Positions 1 through 7,452 of a stretch of DNA of 12,569 nucleotides are shown one piece after another. The DNA comes from Desulfocapsa sp. (GTDB lineage: Bacteria > Desulfobacterota > Desulfobulbia > Desulfobulbales > Desulfocapsaceae). The position numbers and the translations under genes are program-made. Below the pieces are notes generated by a model. The model was not told the origin of the DNA and searched no databases. It worked only from the letters and a program-made list of their open reading frames with translations. The DNA is taken from positions 4,851 to 17,419 of the forward strand of contig JAOZLM010000013.1 in NCBI GenBank assembly GCA_029934815.1, in the 5' to 3' direction. The first letter of the stretch is position 1; each line of letters opens with the position of its first letter.

Positions 1-52
1 GGTTAAAAACAATACTATTGTATTAAACTAAAGCTAATACCAATCGTTTTTT

Positions 53-145
53 TCACAACAAATGTCTCATCAATATCTGATAAGAATCCCAGTCCTTCAC
101 CTGAAATAACACCATTTTTGTAATACTTTTTTCACGAACAACCAT
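53..145 (-). CDS. Short ORF (30 aa) downstream of the cobalamin riboswitch, unidentified
   Basis: An ATG at 143-145 on the minus strand follows a strong ribosome binding site (GAGGAGGG, about 6 bases upstream) and opens a 30-codon ORF beginning MVVREKSITKMVLF and ending at TGA 53-55. I do not recognise the product. It lies just after the riboswitch and its terminator, where the B12-controlled gene should start. A second frame overlaps it, open through ISGEGLGFLSDIDETF to a stop at 15-17. The pair could therefore be a frameshifted start of a longer gene, a leader peptide, or chance. The ribosome binding site and position favour translation; the short length argues against a normal protein. Confidence 0.3.
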   Translation of the reverse strand: MVVREKSITKMVLFQVKDWDSYQILMRHLL

Positions 146-182
146 TTTTTACCCTCCTCAGGTAATCCTGCAAGATAGCCTG

Positions 183-224
183 AAACAAAAATATCCCAGG
201 CTGAATAGTATCAGACCTGGGATT
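183..224 (-). terminator. Intrinsic terminator in the riboswitch leader (expression platform)
   Basis: Read on the minus strand, a hairpin with arms TCCCAGG/CCTGGGA (216-222 with 194-200) is extended by CTGA/TCAG across one bulged base. It is followed at once by TATTTTTG. It lies between the cobalamin aptamer and the ribosome binding site of the next ORF. Coupling to B12 binding, with the terminator forming when ligand is bound, is inferred from this arrangement. The antiterminator partner was not worked out. Confidence 0.7.
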
Positions 225-281
225 TCCCTTTGTATCCACAAGATCAGTTGAATGCCGATATTCCACGACGGCTTTCATCCA

Positions 282-455
282 TAATAATTCAGGCAGGTCT
301 TCTGACTTTCGGCTTATTTTTTATTTCTCAGCCTTCCCGGGTATTACAGCAATTACCAGTGGCAGTTAGAGAAAAAATACCGATTACAGCGGCGGGTCCG
401 TCTTCGATTTTCACGAAGTTCCCTTTTCAGTCCCCTTGGGGACACCTGAATAGTA
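282..455 (-). promoter_or_regulatory. Cobalamin (adenosylcobalamin-type) riboswitch
   Basis: The minus strand carries the conserved blocks of the cobalamin aptamer in order: CAGGTGTCCCC, AAAAGGGAA, GTGAAAATCGAAGACGGACC, CGCCGCTGTAATCGG, GCCACTGG, CCCGGGAAGGC, and finally GAAAGTCAGAAGACCTGCC. The closing helix P1 is visible as TTCAGG (450 to 445) pairing with CCTGAA (293 to 288). The aptamer senses corrinoid and normally represses transport or synthesis genes for B12 or B12-independent isozymes. Transcription runs leftward, so the controlled gene lies at or beyond the left edge and cannot be identified here. Boundaries are good to about 10 bases. Confidence 0.93.
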
Positions 456-460
456 AACAG

Positions 461-487
461 CTTATAATCTACTCAGTTCATTGTCAA
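461..487 (-). promoter_or_regulatory. Putative sigma-70 promoter for the riboswitch transcript
   Basis: On the minus strand a perfect -35 hexamer TTGACA (487 to 482) is followed after 15 bases by TATAAG (466 to 461), or after 17 bases by TAAGCT. Transcription would start close to the first base of the cobalamin aptamer, which is where a riboswitch promoter is expected. The spacer is slightly short for the better -10 box. Confidence 0.5.
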
Positions 488-570
488 TGGAAATACTGCA
501 ATCAACACCTTATTTGGTAGGTCATTTATCTTTCAGCACAACATGATGTATGCTTGTGTTGCTAAAAACC

Positions 571-606
571 AAAAAAACCCCTCTGAAACAGATCAGAGGG
601 GTTTTT
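571..606. terminator. Bidirectional intrinsic terminator
   Basis: A near-perfect hairpin has the arms AACCCCTCTGA and TCAGAGGGGTT around a short loop. It is flanked by an A run on the left and a T run on the right, so it can act on either strand. It lies 217 bases past the last gene of the argJ operon and just upstream of the riboswitch promoter, insulating the two leftward units. Between it and 823 I see no convincing gene or RNA. Confidence 0.85.
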
Positions 607-822
607 CAAGAGGGAGGGGAAGAAAAAATGAAGTTTTATTTTTCATTCATATTAGTTACTTCAACATACGTGCCAGTTTTGGAAAATAGTGACAACTAAC
701 TGTTATGTCGAGACTTAACAAGTTAATTGAGTAAGGTGCTTTATTTTATGCCACAAAAGGTGTGTCATTTTTACCCACCTTGTAGTCCCTGTGTGTATTT
801 TCTACCCAAGCAGAACCCTTGT

Positions 823-1158
823 TTAAAAGATCTTAATATCTCCCACATCTTCTTTACTCTCTGCGATAAGAGAAGGTGCTTCCTGCTTTTCAACAACCGG
901 TACTGGTGATGTTTCAGGGGCTTTGGGGATATGCTTCTCTGTTTCACCCCGCTCCATCACCTGAGACAAACCACCGTTAAAAGGCTGTTTAAAAACAGCT
1001 ATCACGCCATCATTCACTTCCATAAAGGAAACCAGTTCCCAGCCAGCTTTGCCAAATTCGTTTAAAGAAAGTTCTATTTCAGCTTCATCGAGAAATGCAC
1101 TCCCGAGCAAGCCTTCTTTTTTTAAGCTGAAATGTTCAGTTTTGTAACTCCAACGCAT
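823..1158 (-). CDS. DUF4177-like small protein
   Basis: The 111-residue protein starts MRWSYKTEHF and carries LNEFGKAGWELV at residues 32-43, followed by a strand ending in VIAVFKQP. This W-x-Y-K, L-x-x-x-G-x-x-GWELV, then F-K pattern is that of the DUF4177 family, whose function is unknown. The C-terminal half (from about residue 60) is acidic and Pro/Glu-rich and looks disordered. No signal peptide is seen, so it is probably cytoplasmic. I chose the ATG at 1158 because GAGGA lies 4-5 bases upstream and overlaps the stop codon of the MORN gene. An in-frame ATG at 1185 would add nine residues and overlap the MORN gene by 20 bases, with a poorer binding site. It is the last gene of the operon and is probably translationally coupled to the MORN gene. 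Confidence 0.8.
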   Translation of the reverse strand: MRWSYKTEHFSLKKEGLLGSAFLDEAEIELSLNEFGKAGWELVSFMEVNDGVIAVFKQPFNGGLSQVMERGETEKHIPKAPETSPVPVVEKQEAPSLIAESKEDVGDIKIF

Positions 1159-1165
1159 AGCTTCC

Positions 1166-2941
1166 TCACTGGACATATTCATCATTCTGAAACTGCCCTT
1201 CGTATTTAATTCCTTTTTTGCTGGTTAATTTACCGAAACCGTTTCTGCGTCCCATTTGAAATTCGCCCTCATAACGACTGCCGTCACTGGATTTAAGAGT
1301 ACCTTCACCATGGGGCATATCGTCCTTAAATTCACCAGCGTAAACACTGCCATCAGCATAGGTAAGCTTGCCTCGTCCGTCAAATCTTCCCAGCTTAAAG
1401 CCACCCAAATACTGACTCCCATCACTAAAAAAATAGTTTCCTTCTCCAGAAAAATGATCTCCCTTCAAACCACCGGCATATCGTGAGCCGTCAGGGTAAC
1501 TGAATACTCCACTGCCCTCTTTTATCCCATCGACAAAAGAACCTTCGTAACGGCGTCCGTTGGCATATTTATAGAGTCCATTGCCATCAAGTTTGCCTTT
1601 GCTGATTTCACCTTCGTAGCTATCACCATTGGTGTACTCTATGTGACCATTTCCATCCATAACACCATATTTTACATGGCCTTTGTAATACATACCATCA
1701 GGAAAGAGATACTCGACTTTCCCGGAGACCAGTTTCATGTTCGCCGCTGTGTATAATTTGCCCTTAGAAAAGGTATACTTTTCTTGCGTTACGGATGCTG
1801 GGGCAAGCTTCTTAGTAACAGGGGTAACAGCAACAATGGCAGGGGCTGTTTCAATAATTGATTCTTCTGTAATTACGGTGCCAGCCACTGCCGTTGCGAC
1901 GACTTCTTCTTTCACAGAAATAGCGGGAGGATTAACAGGTTTTCCATTTATGAATTCACCGGTATAACTGCGACCGTCACTATAACTTAAGGTGCCGAGG
2001 CCTTCTGGTTTGCCCTGCTTGAAACTACCTTTATAGGAGGAGCCATCAGCATAAAAATACTCACCGGCACCCTGCCGTTTATCATTTACAAATTCACCTT
2101 CATAGCGACTGCTATCAGCGTAGTATCGTATTCCTTTTCCTTCTTTTTTCCCTTTTACAAAATCACCCACATAGCGACTACCATCGGTATATACAAGCTC
2201 GCCCTTTCCGTGTCTGAAATTTTTCAGGAAAGCACCGGTATATTTTCTGCCATCAGCGTAGCGTAATTCGCCTGTGCCTGTATAGGTATCATCAACAAAT
2301 TCACCTTTGTATTTATTCCCATTTGTACCTAACCATACACCATGCCCCTGTCGCTGATTTCCCTTAAAACCACCACTGTATTTTGAACCATCCCTGTAAG
2401 CTTTTACTCCCCTGCCGGATGGCCTGCCATTATGGAATTCGCCTTCAAACCAGGTACCATCAAGAGCAGTTAGTTTTCCATGCCCTTCAGCCATGTTGCT
2501 TCTAAAATCCCCTTCATAAAACCTTCCGTCGGTGTATGTAAGTTTTCCTTTTCCCTGATACTTTCCAAGTAAAAACTCACCTTCATAAACAGTCCCGTCA
2601 GGGGAACGTAAAACACCTTGTCCATTTATTACATTCTGAGAGAACTCACCTTCGTATTTTTTCCCATCTTTAGAGGTTAACACGCCTTTCCCATGGAATA
2701 CTCCCTGTACGAATTCACCGATATAAATGGTTCCGCTGGGGTACTTCAGAACTCCGTTTCCCTCGATTGCACCAGCTGAGAAATCACCTGAATAATGTCG
2801 CCCATCACTGTGAATCAGGATGCCTTTTCCATTTTTACAATCACCTTTTAAACATTCTGCCTGTGCTGGTGCCTGAGTAAAAAATAGCAGACTCATAAGC
2901 GAAATCAGCCCTGCACTTTTTTTCATATATTTTCGATTCAT
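1166..2941 (-). CDS. Secreted MORN-repeat protein (about 21 repeats in two blocks)
   Basis: The 591-residue protein begins with a Sec signal peptide (basic start, hydrophobic 9-22, AQA cleavage near residue 28). It is then almost wholly built of 23-residue MORN repeats of the form G-x-x-Y-x-G-x-F-x-x-G-x-x-x-G-x-G-x-x-x-Y-x-D. I count 13 units at residues 47-339 (the last truncated), a Val/Ala/Thr-rich linker at about 340-415, and 8 units at 416-591 (the last a half unit). MORN repeats form elongated beta-hairpin ladders that often bind lipids or partner proteins. A periplasmic or outer-surface scaffold is a fair inference, but no catalytic domain is present and the partner is unknown. Its ATG shares one base (2941) with the avtA stop codon (TGATG), a translational-coupling arrangement. 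Its own ribosome binding site is weak. Confidence 0.92.
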   Translation of the reverse strand: MNRKYMKKSAGLISLMSLLFFTQAPAQAECLKGDCKNGKGILIHSDGRHYSGDFSAGAIEGNGVLKYPSGTIYIGEFVQGVFHGKGVLTSKDGKKYEGEFSQNVINGQGVLRSPDGTVYEGEFLLGKYQGKGKLTYTDGRFYEGDFRSNMAEGHGKLTALDGTWFEGEFHNGRPSGRGVKAYRDGSKYSGGFKGNQRQGHGVWLGTNGNKYKGEFVDDTYTGTGELRYADGRKYTGAFLKNFRHGKGELVYTDGSRYVGDFVKGKKEGKGIRYYADSSRYEGEFVNDKRQGAGEYFYADGSSYKGSFKQGKPEGLGTLSYSDGRSYTGEFINGKPVNPPAISVKEEVVATAVAGTVITEESIIETAPAIVAVTPVTKKLAPASVTQEKYTFSKGKLYTAANMKLVSGKVEYLFPDGMYYKGHVKYGVMDGNGHIEYTNGDSYEGEISKGKLDGNGLYKYANGRRYEGSFVDGIKEGSGVFSYPDGSRYAGGLKGDHFSGEGNYFFSDGSQYLGGFKLGRFDGRGKLTYADGSVYAGEFKDDMPHGEGTLKSSDGSRYEGEFQMGRRNGFGKLTSKKGIKYEGQFQNDEYVQ

Positions 2942-4194
2942 CAGGAATACGCCTTTTTAACTTCTTCTGCTATGATCTTAATACCTTCAGCCACTTTCTC
3001 TTCATCCTGTGAATAGGTAACACGGATACATTCTTTTTCGTGCTGCCACGGCTCGTCAAGCCCTGGAAAGAAAAAATGCCCTGAGACAACGAGCACATTG
3101 CGTTCTTTAAGTCTTTGATAGAGTTCATGGCTGCTGATTGGCATATTTTCAAACCAGAGCCAGAGGAACATTGCCCCTTCAGGATTGTGTATTTTATAGG
3201 GCGTTCCGGCAAGGTTTTCATGGAAAAGTGCCAGTGCCTTTTTCATTTTTTCTTCATAAAACGGTTTAATAACATTTCGACTGATCTCAAGTACTTCGCC
3301 AGTTTCTACCAAATCATGAGCGAGCATTCCGCCAAAACTTCCGGTGGCAAGATTCATTATTGCATTCATTCCGGAAACAGCTTTGATAATTTCTTTACGG
3401 GCAACAATTATCCCGGTTCTGGCGGCTGGTAGCCCTAATTTGGAAAGCGACAGACAAACAACAATATTTTCATTCCAGACAGGTTTGACATCTGTATAGA
3501 CGATGCCGGGAAATGGTACTCCGTAGGCGTTATCAAGAATAAGAGGAATATCGTTTTCCTGTGCAAGGATATCCAGTTTAGCTATTTCCTGATCAGTTAG
3601 CACATTGCCTGTGGGATTGGTAGGGCGGGAAACGCATATTGCTCCGGTTTCTGAGCCTATATGAATGTTATCAAAATCCACATGGTATTTAAAAAGGTTG
3701 TCATCAAGCAGTTTTATTTGTGGGCGATTGGCGACAAAAAAAGAATCTGTAACTCCAAGGTCTGCATAGCCAATATACTCAGGTGCCAGGGGAAGACGAA
3801 TTTTCTTCTTTTCCCCGTTTTGGTATTCTCCGGCAAAGAGGTTAAAAAGAAGAAAGAATCCGGCCTGACTGCCATTGGTGAGAGCAATATTCTCACGGCT
3901 TACATCCCAGTTGTATTCACGCTGCAACAGGTTTGCCAGCACATCAACGAATTCCAGATCTCCCTGGGGAGGATCGTAAACACCAATGAGCTTCTGAAAT
4001 GACTCCTTATCGGCTGCCAGATCCTGTAAACGTTTTTGAATGATGCTCTGAAACCCCGGAACATGACCCGGGTTGCCACCACCCATCATAATCATATCAT
4101 CGCCACCGGTAGCAAGTGCATTACCCAGATCATCCATAAGGCTCAATATGCCGGCACCACTAGTAAACTGCTTTCCAAAATTAGATATTTTCAT
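2941..4194 (-). CDS. avtA: Valine-pyruvate aminotransferase AvtA
   Basis: The 417-residue PLP-dependent fold-type I aminotransferase follows E. coli AvtA along its whole length. Matching blocks include GGGNPGHVP near 38-46, ENIALTNGSQAGFF at 101-114, PLAPEYIGYAD at 135-145, CVSRPTNPTGN at 187-197 and DNAYGVPFPG at 221-230. The PLP-binding lysine is K252 in SLSKLGLP; EGAMFLWLWF and FFFPGLDEPW lie near the end. AvtA transfers the amino group between valine and pyruvate, giving alanine and 2-oxoisovalerate, in the cytoplasm. The GAGG motif upstream supports the start. The gene lies 18 bases after the small Cys-rich gene and overlaps the MORN gene by one base, within the argJ operon. Confidence 0.93.
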   Translation of the reverse strand: MKISNFGKQFTSGAGILSLMDDLGNALATGGDDMIMMGGGNPGHVPGFQSIIQKRLQDLAADKESFQKLIGVYDPPQGDLEFVDVLANLLQREYNWDVSRENIALTNGSQAGFFLLFNLFAGEYQNGEKKKIRLPLAPEYIGYADLGVTDSFFVANRPQIKLLDDNLFKYHVDFDNIHIGSETGAICVSRPTNPTGNVLTDQEIAKLDILAQENDIPLILDNAYGVPFPGIVYTDVKPVWNENIVVCLSLSKLGLPAARTGIIVARKEIIKAVSGMNAIMNLATGSFGGMLAHDLVETGEVLEISRNVIKPFYEEKMKKALALFHENLAGTPYKIHNPEGAMFLWLWFENMPISSHELYQRLKERNVLVVSGHFFFPGLDEPWQHEKECIRVTYSQDEEKVAEGIKIIAEEVKKAYS

Positions 4195-4212
4195 ACGAAG
4201 AACCTCTGGAAT

Positions 4213-4461
4213 TCAGGCGACTATACCGCCACCTGAATTCCCACTTTCACTTGTATTATTATTTTGTTTATTTTTTATTTTTGACTGAAAAAGCTGACAC
4301 TCTATGCGGGAGGATGCAAAAACCATGACCGCCGGATTCTGCATTGACTTAAATCCCATAGCCTTGCAGCCGTGGGGATTATCATGATCGTGGGTCACAT
4401 AATAATGAATGCATTTAATGCAGCTGGGTCGTTTATTGACCTGTTTGTTATTTGGCAGCAT
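4213..4461 (-). CDS. Small cysteine-rich conserved protein, putative metal binding
   Basis: The 82-residue protein has a CIKCIHYYVTHD segment (C14, C17), then NPHGCKAMGFKS (C32), AVMVFASSR and ECQLF (C55), with a low-complexity polar tail. The order C-x2-C-x-H-Y-x-V-T, P-x-G-C-x-A-x-G-F-K-S, S-S-x-x-x-C-x-x-F matches a small family I recall from many proteobacterial genomes; its function is unknown and it has no settled name. Four cysteines and a nearby histidine suggest a zinc or iron-sulfur site, which is inference. It lies 33 bases after argJ and 18 bases before avtA, so it is co-transcribed. No clear ribosome binding site precedes the ATG. Confidence 0.75.
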   Translation of the reverse strand: MLPNNKQVNKRPSCIKCIHYYVTHDHDNPHGCKAMGFKSMQNPAVMVFASSRIECQLFQSKIKNKQNNNTSESGNSGGGIVA

Positions 4462-4494
4462 ACGAATGATGTTTACAACAGTACATGCACAATA

Positions 4495-5679
4495 CTATGA
4501 GCGATAGTCAGCATTTATTTTTACGTAATCAAGCGAAAAATCGCAAGTATATATTTCCTCGCAGCCAACTCCATCTTTTAGATCTATGCGAACAGCAATG
4601 TTTTTCTCTTTTAACATTTTTGTGGCTTCCGCTTCTGCTTTATCACCAACAGCCAGGCCATCACGCACAAGCAGGACATCACCAATGGCAACATCGACTC
4701 CTTCGGGATCGAATCGTACTCCCGAGCGCCCCATGGCCATAAGAATTCTGCCCCAGTTTGCATCTTCACCAAAAAATGCGGTTTTTACTAGCGGCGAATT
4801 GGCGACAGTTCTTGCCATAAGCTCTGCGTCTTCTTCACTTCTTGCACCACATACTCTGATAGTTATACATTTACTTGCACCTTCGCCATCATTTACAATT
4901 TGCAAAGCGAGATCTTTTAATACCGCTTCCAGGGTGTCCTGAAAAACCTGCCTGTCCAGCGGATTATCTTCGTCAATCCAGGCATTAGTTGCAGTCCCGT
5001 TTGCCATAACAAGAACCATATCGTTGGTGCTGGTATCGCCATCAATGGTAATGCGGTTAAATGTTTTATCTGTTGCCTGCCTTAAACACTCCTGTAATTC
5101 AGGAAAGCTGATCTGTGCATCGGTAATAACAAAGGAGAGCATAGTAGCCATATTTGGCATTATCATGCCGGCTCCCTTTGCCATTCCCATAAATTTCACT
5201 TCATGATCTCCGATCGTAACAGTCTGGCTCACAAGTTTTGGAACGGTATCGGTGGTCATTATTGCTTTGGCCACTTTTTCAAAACCATCTTCTGAGAGAC
5301 CATTTACCAGATCGTCCATGGAGTTGCGAAAAGCCGGGAGATTTAACTGCTCGCCAATAACACCAGTGGATGAAAGAAGTACCATTTCATCATCGATTTT
5401 CAGACGAGAGGAGAGCAAAGAGCTGGTAGAATACGCAGAATTCATCCCCACTTTTCCGGTGCATGCATTGGCACTGCCGGAGTTAACAAGTATTGCCTGA
5501 GCCCGGCCAAGTTTTAGACGTTTTTGATCTATAATAACAGGCGCAGCTTTAACCTGATTCTTGGTGAATACTCCTGCGGTAACAGCGGGCACATCACTGT
5601 AAATCAGTCCAAGATCCAGCCGGTCTTTATATCGTATTCCGGCAGCAACTGCCGAAGTGAAGAATCCTTTGATTTTCAT
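4495..5679 (-). CDS. argJ: Bifunctional glutamate N-acetyltransferase / amino-acid acetyltransferase ArgJ
   Basis: The 394-residue protein has the ArgJ hallmarks: GVFTKNQVKAAPV at 36-48, LVNSGSANACTG at 64-75, STGVIGEQL at 104-112 and MAKGAGMIMPNMATMLSF at 166-183. The family autocleaves before the Thr of the ATML motif, here T179, which becomes the nucleophile. ArgJ moves the acetyl group from N-acetylornithine to glutamate, recycling acetyl in arginine synthesis; some members also make N-acetylglutamate from acetyl-CoA. DGDTSTNDM and the C-terminal CDFSLDYVKINADYRS are also typical. An AAGGA about 10 bases upstream supports the start. It is the first gene of the leftward operon, and the palindromic element at 5701-5836 lies directly upstream, so the promoter is in or beyond that element. 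Confidence 0.97.
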   Translation of the reverse strand: MKIKGFFTSAVAAGIRYKDRLDLGLIYSDVPAVTAGVFTKNQVKAAPVIIDQKRLKLGRAQAILVNSGSANACTGKVGMNSAYSTSSLLSSRLKIDDEMVLLSSTGVIGEQLNLPAFRNSMDDLVNGLSEDGFEKVAKAIMTTDTVPKLVSQTVTIGDHEVKFMGMAKGAGMIMPNMATMLSFVITDAQISFPELQECLRQATDKTFNRITIDGDTSTNDMVLVMANGTATNAWIDEDNPLDRQVFQDTLEAVLKDLALQIVNDGEGASKCITIRVCGARSEEDAELMARTVANSPLVKTAFFGEDANWGRILMAMGRSGVRFDPEGVDVAIGDVLLVRDGLAVGDKAEAEATKMLKEKNIAVRIDLKDGVGCEEIYTCDFSLDYVKINADYRS

Positions 5680-5700
5680 AGGGTTTTATCCTTTTAATAA

Positions 5701-5836
5701 TGACAAGCTCGTAAAAAGCTCCAGCGCTGTCATTCCGGACTTGATCCGGAATCTATAAATTGCTGTAATAACAAGATGCTGGATCAAGTCCGGAATGACG
5801 GACTTGACGTATTGTATCTTTTTACGACACCATCAA
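5701..5836. repeat. Palindromic intergenic element, end type A, with an inverted pair of core palindromes
   Basis: The outer inverted repeats are CTCGTAAAAAG at 5708-5718 and CTTTTTACGA at 5818-5827, flanked by partly matching bases such as CCATCA. Inside lie two inverted copies of a 25-bp core palindrome (GTCATTCCGGA..TCCGGAATC type): 5729-5753, and 5775-5799 with two mismatches. The ends match the element at 10629-10788, while the core matches 11638-11664, 12466-12490 and 12516-12540. There is no coding capacity. It occupies the gap between the divergent argJ and cardiolipin synthase genes and would be transcribed into the argJ leader. It resembles REP/MITE-like non-autonomous sequences; the mobilising enzyme is not in the window. 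Confidence 0.85.
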
Positions 5837-5905
5837 TAATAAGAACGTACAAAGAATGCATCATAGCATTCAAAAAGTGATCTTTGCCAGATAAAAATAA
5901 GAACT

Positions 5906-5933
5906 TTTACATTTTGGCAGTGCGGTGTAAAAT
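5906..5933 (+). promoter_or_regulatory. Possible promoter of the cardiolipin synthase gene
   Basis: TTTACA at 5906-5911 and TAAAAT at 5928-5933 are separated by 16 bases, close to a sigma-70 promoter. The start of transcription would fall only a few bases before the ATG at 5943, giving a nearly leaderless mRNA. This agrees with the lack of a clear ribosome binding site, but it weakens the call. Confidence 0.3.
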
Positions 5934-5942
5934 AAAATTATT

Positions 5943-7448
5943 ATGGAAACAGAGACCTTACACTGGAGTAGTCATTTTTTTGCCATTAGCCTGACTCTAA
6001 TAGATCTTTTTATCAGACTTGGGCTCTGTATTCGTGTCATTATGCGGCAAAGGCAATATGGTGTTACCCTGGCATGGCTTGTTATAATTCTTCTTCTTCC
6101 TTTCCTTGGAGCCGTTGTTTATCTCTTTTTTGGTGAAAACCGTATTGGTGAAACCAGAGCCAAAAGAGCAAGGGAATCTCTTAACCACTACCACCACTGG
6201 CTCACATCCATCCGTCATATTTCACCAGTACAATGGAATTTGCTTCCCTCTTCCCTTGAACCCATTCATAATCAGGCCGACAATCTGGTTGGTATTCCTA
6301 CCATGAATGGAAACAACCTTGAACTGATAGAAGAATCTGAAAAAATTCTATGTTCCATCATCAGAGATATCAATAATGCAAAATCCACATGTCATCTGCA
6401 ATTTTATATCTGGCATGACGGTGGTACAGCAGATAACGTAGTGGATGCATTGATTACTGCGGCCAAACGTGGCGTCACCTGTAGAGTTCTTGTTGATTCC
6501 ATCGGAGCCAAAGAGTTCCTCCAAGGCACCCAAATCAAACGATTACGAGAAACAGGAATTCGTGTTATCGAATCATTACCGGCTGGTTTTTTTAAAGCGC
6601 TGTTCGTGCGTATTGATATCCGTAATCATCGTAAAATTGTGGTAATTGATGGTGAAATTGCCTACACAGGCAGCCAGAATATGGTGGATCCCCGTTATTT
6701 CAAACAGGATTCCGGCGTTGGTCAATGGGTGGACACAATGGTTCGTATAAAAGGACCAGTTGTTGAAGCACTGGCCGGCACATTTATCAGTGACTGGTTT
6801 CTTGAGACGGATCAGGAAAAGATTCGCTCCCGTTCTCTTGCCGATGATATTCAGCACATTCGAAGTATAGCTGATGTTCACCATCAACCTGATTCTGGAG
6901 ATATTCCAATCCAGTTCGTTCCCTCCGGTCCTTCATTCTCCCAGGAAGCTATTCACAAACTACTGCTCACCACCATCTATGCATCAAGAAAAAATATAAC
7001 CTTAACGACTCCCTACTTTGTTCCTGACGAATCAATTCTGACAGCCCTCACTTCCGCTGCCGAACGTGGTGTCGACGTAAGAATAATAGTACCTGAAAAA
7101 AACGATTCCAGGCTTGTTCATTATGCAAGTCAGGCTCGTTACACTGCAATGCTTGAAAGTGGTATCACCATAAAACTGTTTCAGGGTGGGTTGTTACATT
7201 CAAAAACAATCACAGTGGACGATGAATTTGCCCTGTTTGGTTCAGTAAATATAGATATGCGAAGCTTCTGGCTGAATTTTGAGGCTACTTTGTTTATTTA
7301 CCACAAGGGATTCACCAGTAAACTCCGTGAAGTGCAGGCAAATTATGAATCGAATGCACACACTCTTACTGTAGACAATCTTCAAAAACGTAAATTCAGG
7401 CATCGTTTCCTTGAAAATGCTGCCTTAATTATTAGCCCGCTCCTATAG
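5943..7448 (+). CDS. cls: Cardiolipin synthase (phospholipase D superfamily)
   Basis: The 501-residue protein joins two phosphatidylglycerols into cardiolipin and glycerol at the inner membrane. Two hydrophobic segments lie at about 10-32 and 42-63, followed by FGENRIGE, as in bacterial Cls proteins. Two phospholipase D catalytic motifs are intact: H229-R-K231-x4-D236 with GSQNM after it, and H419-S-K421-x4-D426 with GSVNID after it. The length is close to the usual 480-510. The ATG at 5943 gives the full N-terminal membrane region, but no good ribosome binding site precedes it. Whether it is ClsA- or ClsB-like in substrate use cannot be told; length and the N-terminal helices favour the ClsA type. 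The phosphoesterase gene follows after four bases. Confidence 0.95.
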   Translation: METETLHWSSHFFAISLTLIDLFIRLGLCIRVIMRQRQYGVTLAWLVIILLLPFLGAVVYLFFGENRIGETRAKRARESLNHYHHWLTSIRHISPVQWNLLPSSLEPIHNQADNLVGIPTMNGNNLELIEESEKILCSIIRDINNAKSTCHLQFYIWHDGGTADNVVDALITAAKRGVTCRVLVDSIGAKEFLQGTQIKRLRETGIRVIESLPAGFFKALFVRIDIRNHRKIVVIDGEIAYTGSQNMVDPRYFKQDSGVGQWVDTMVRIKGPVVEALAGTFISDWFLETDQEKIRSRSLADDIQHIRSIADVHHQPDSGDIPIQFVPSGPSFSQEAIHKLLLTTIYASRKNITLTTPYFVPDESILTALTSAAERGVDVRIIVPEKNDSRLVHYASQARYTAMLESGITIKLFQGGLLHSKTITVDDEFALFGSVNIDMRSFWLNFEATLFIYHKGFTSKLREVQANYESNAHTLTVDNLQKRKFRHRFLENAALIISPLL

Positions 7449-7452
7449 TGCC

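Noticed and set aside
230..520. Open frame of 96 codons on the plus strand
   Set aside because: It is antisense to the cobalamin riboswitch and its promoter, and the translation resembles no protein family I know.
628..699. 23-codon plus-strand ORF beginning MKFYFSFILVTSTY after a purine-rich GGGAGGGGA stretch
   Set aside because: The binding-site-like sequence and hydrophobic start are suggestive, but it is very short, directly follows a terminator, has no promoter or recognisable homologue, and purine-rich DNA flanking terminators is common.
727..909. Plus-strand frame of 60 codons
   Set aside because: It overlaps the end of the DUF4177-like gene on the other strand and has no ribosome binding site or recognisable motif.
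1256..1967. Plus-strand frames inside the MORN gene
   Set aside because: They are products of the regular 69-base repeat composition of the minus-strand MORN gene and show no independent coding signs.
1225..2800. Periodic 69-base DNA similarity, considered as a tandem DNA repeat or CRISPR-like array
   Set aside because: The periodicity is explained by 23-residue MORN repeats in a continuous reading frame; there are no unique spacers between identical repeats.
3661..4288. Several plus-strand frames over avtA and its upstream region
   Set aside because: The minus-strand AvtA match is full length and unambiguous; these are shadow frames.
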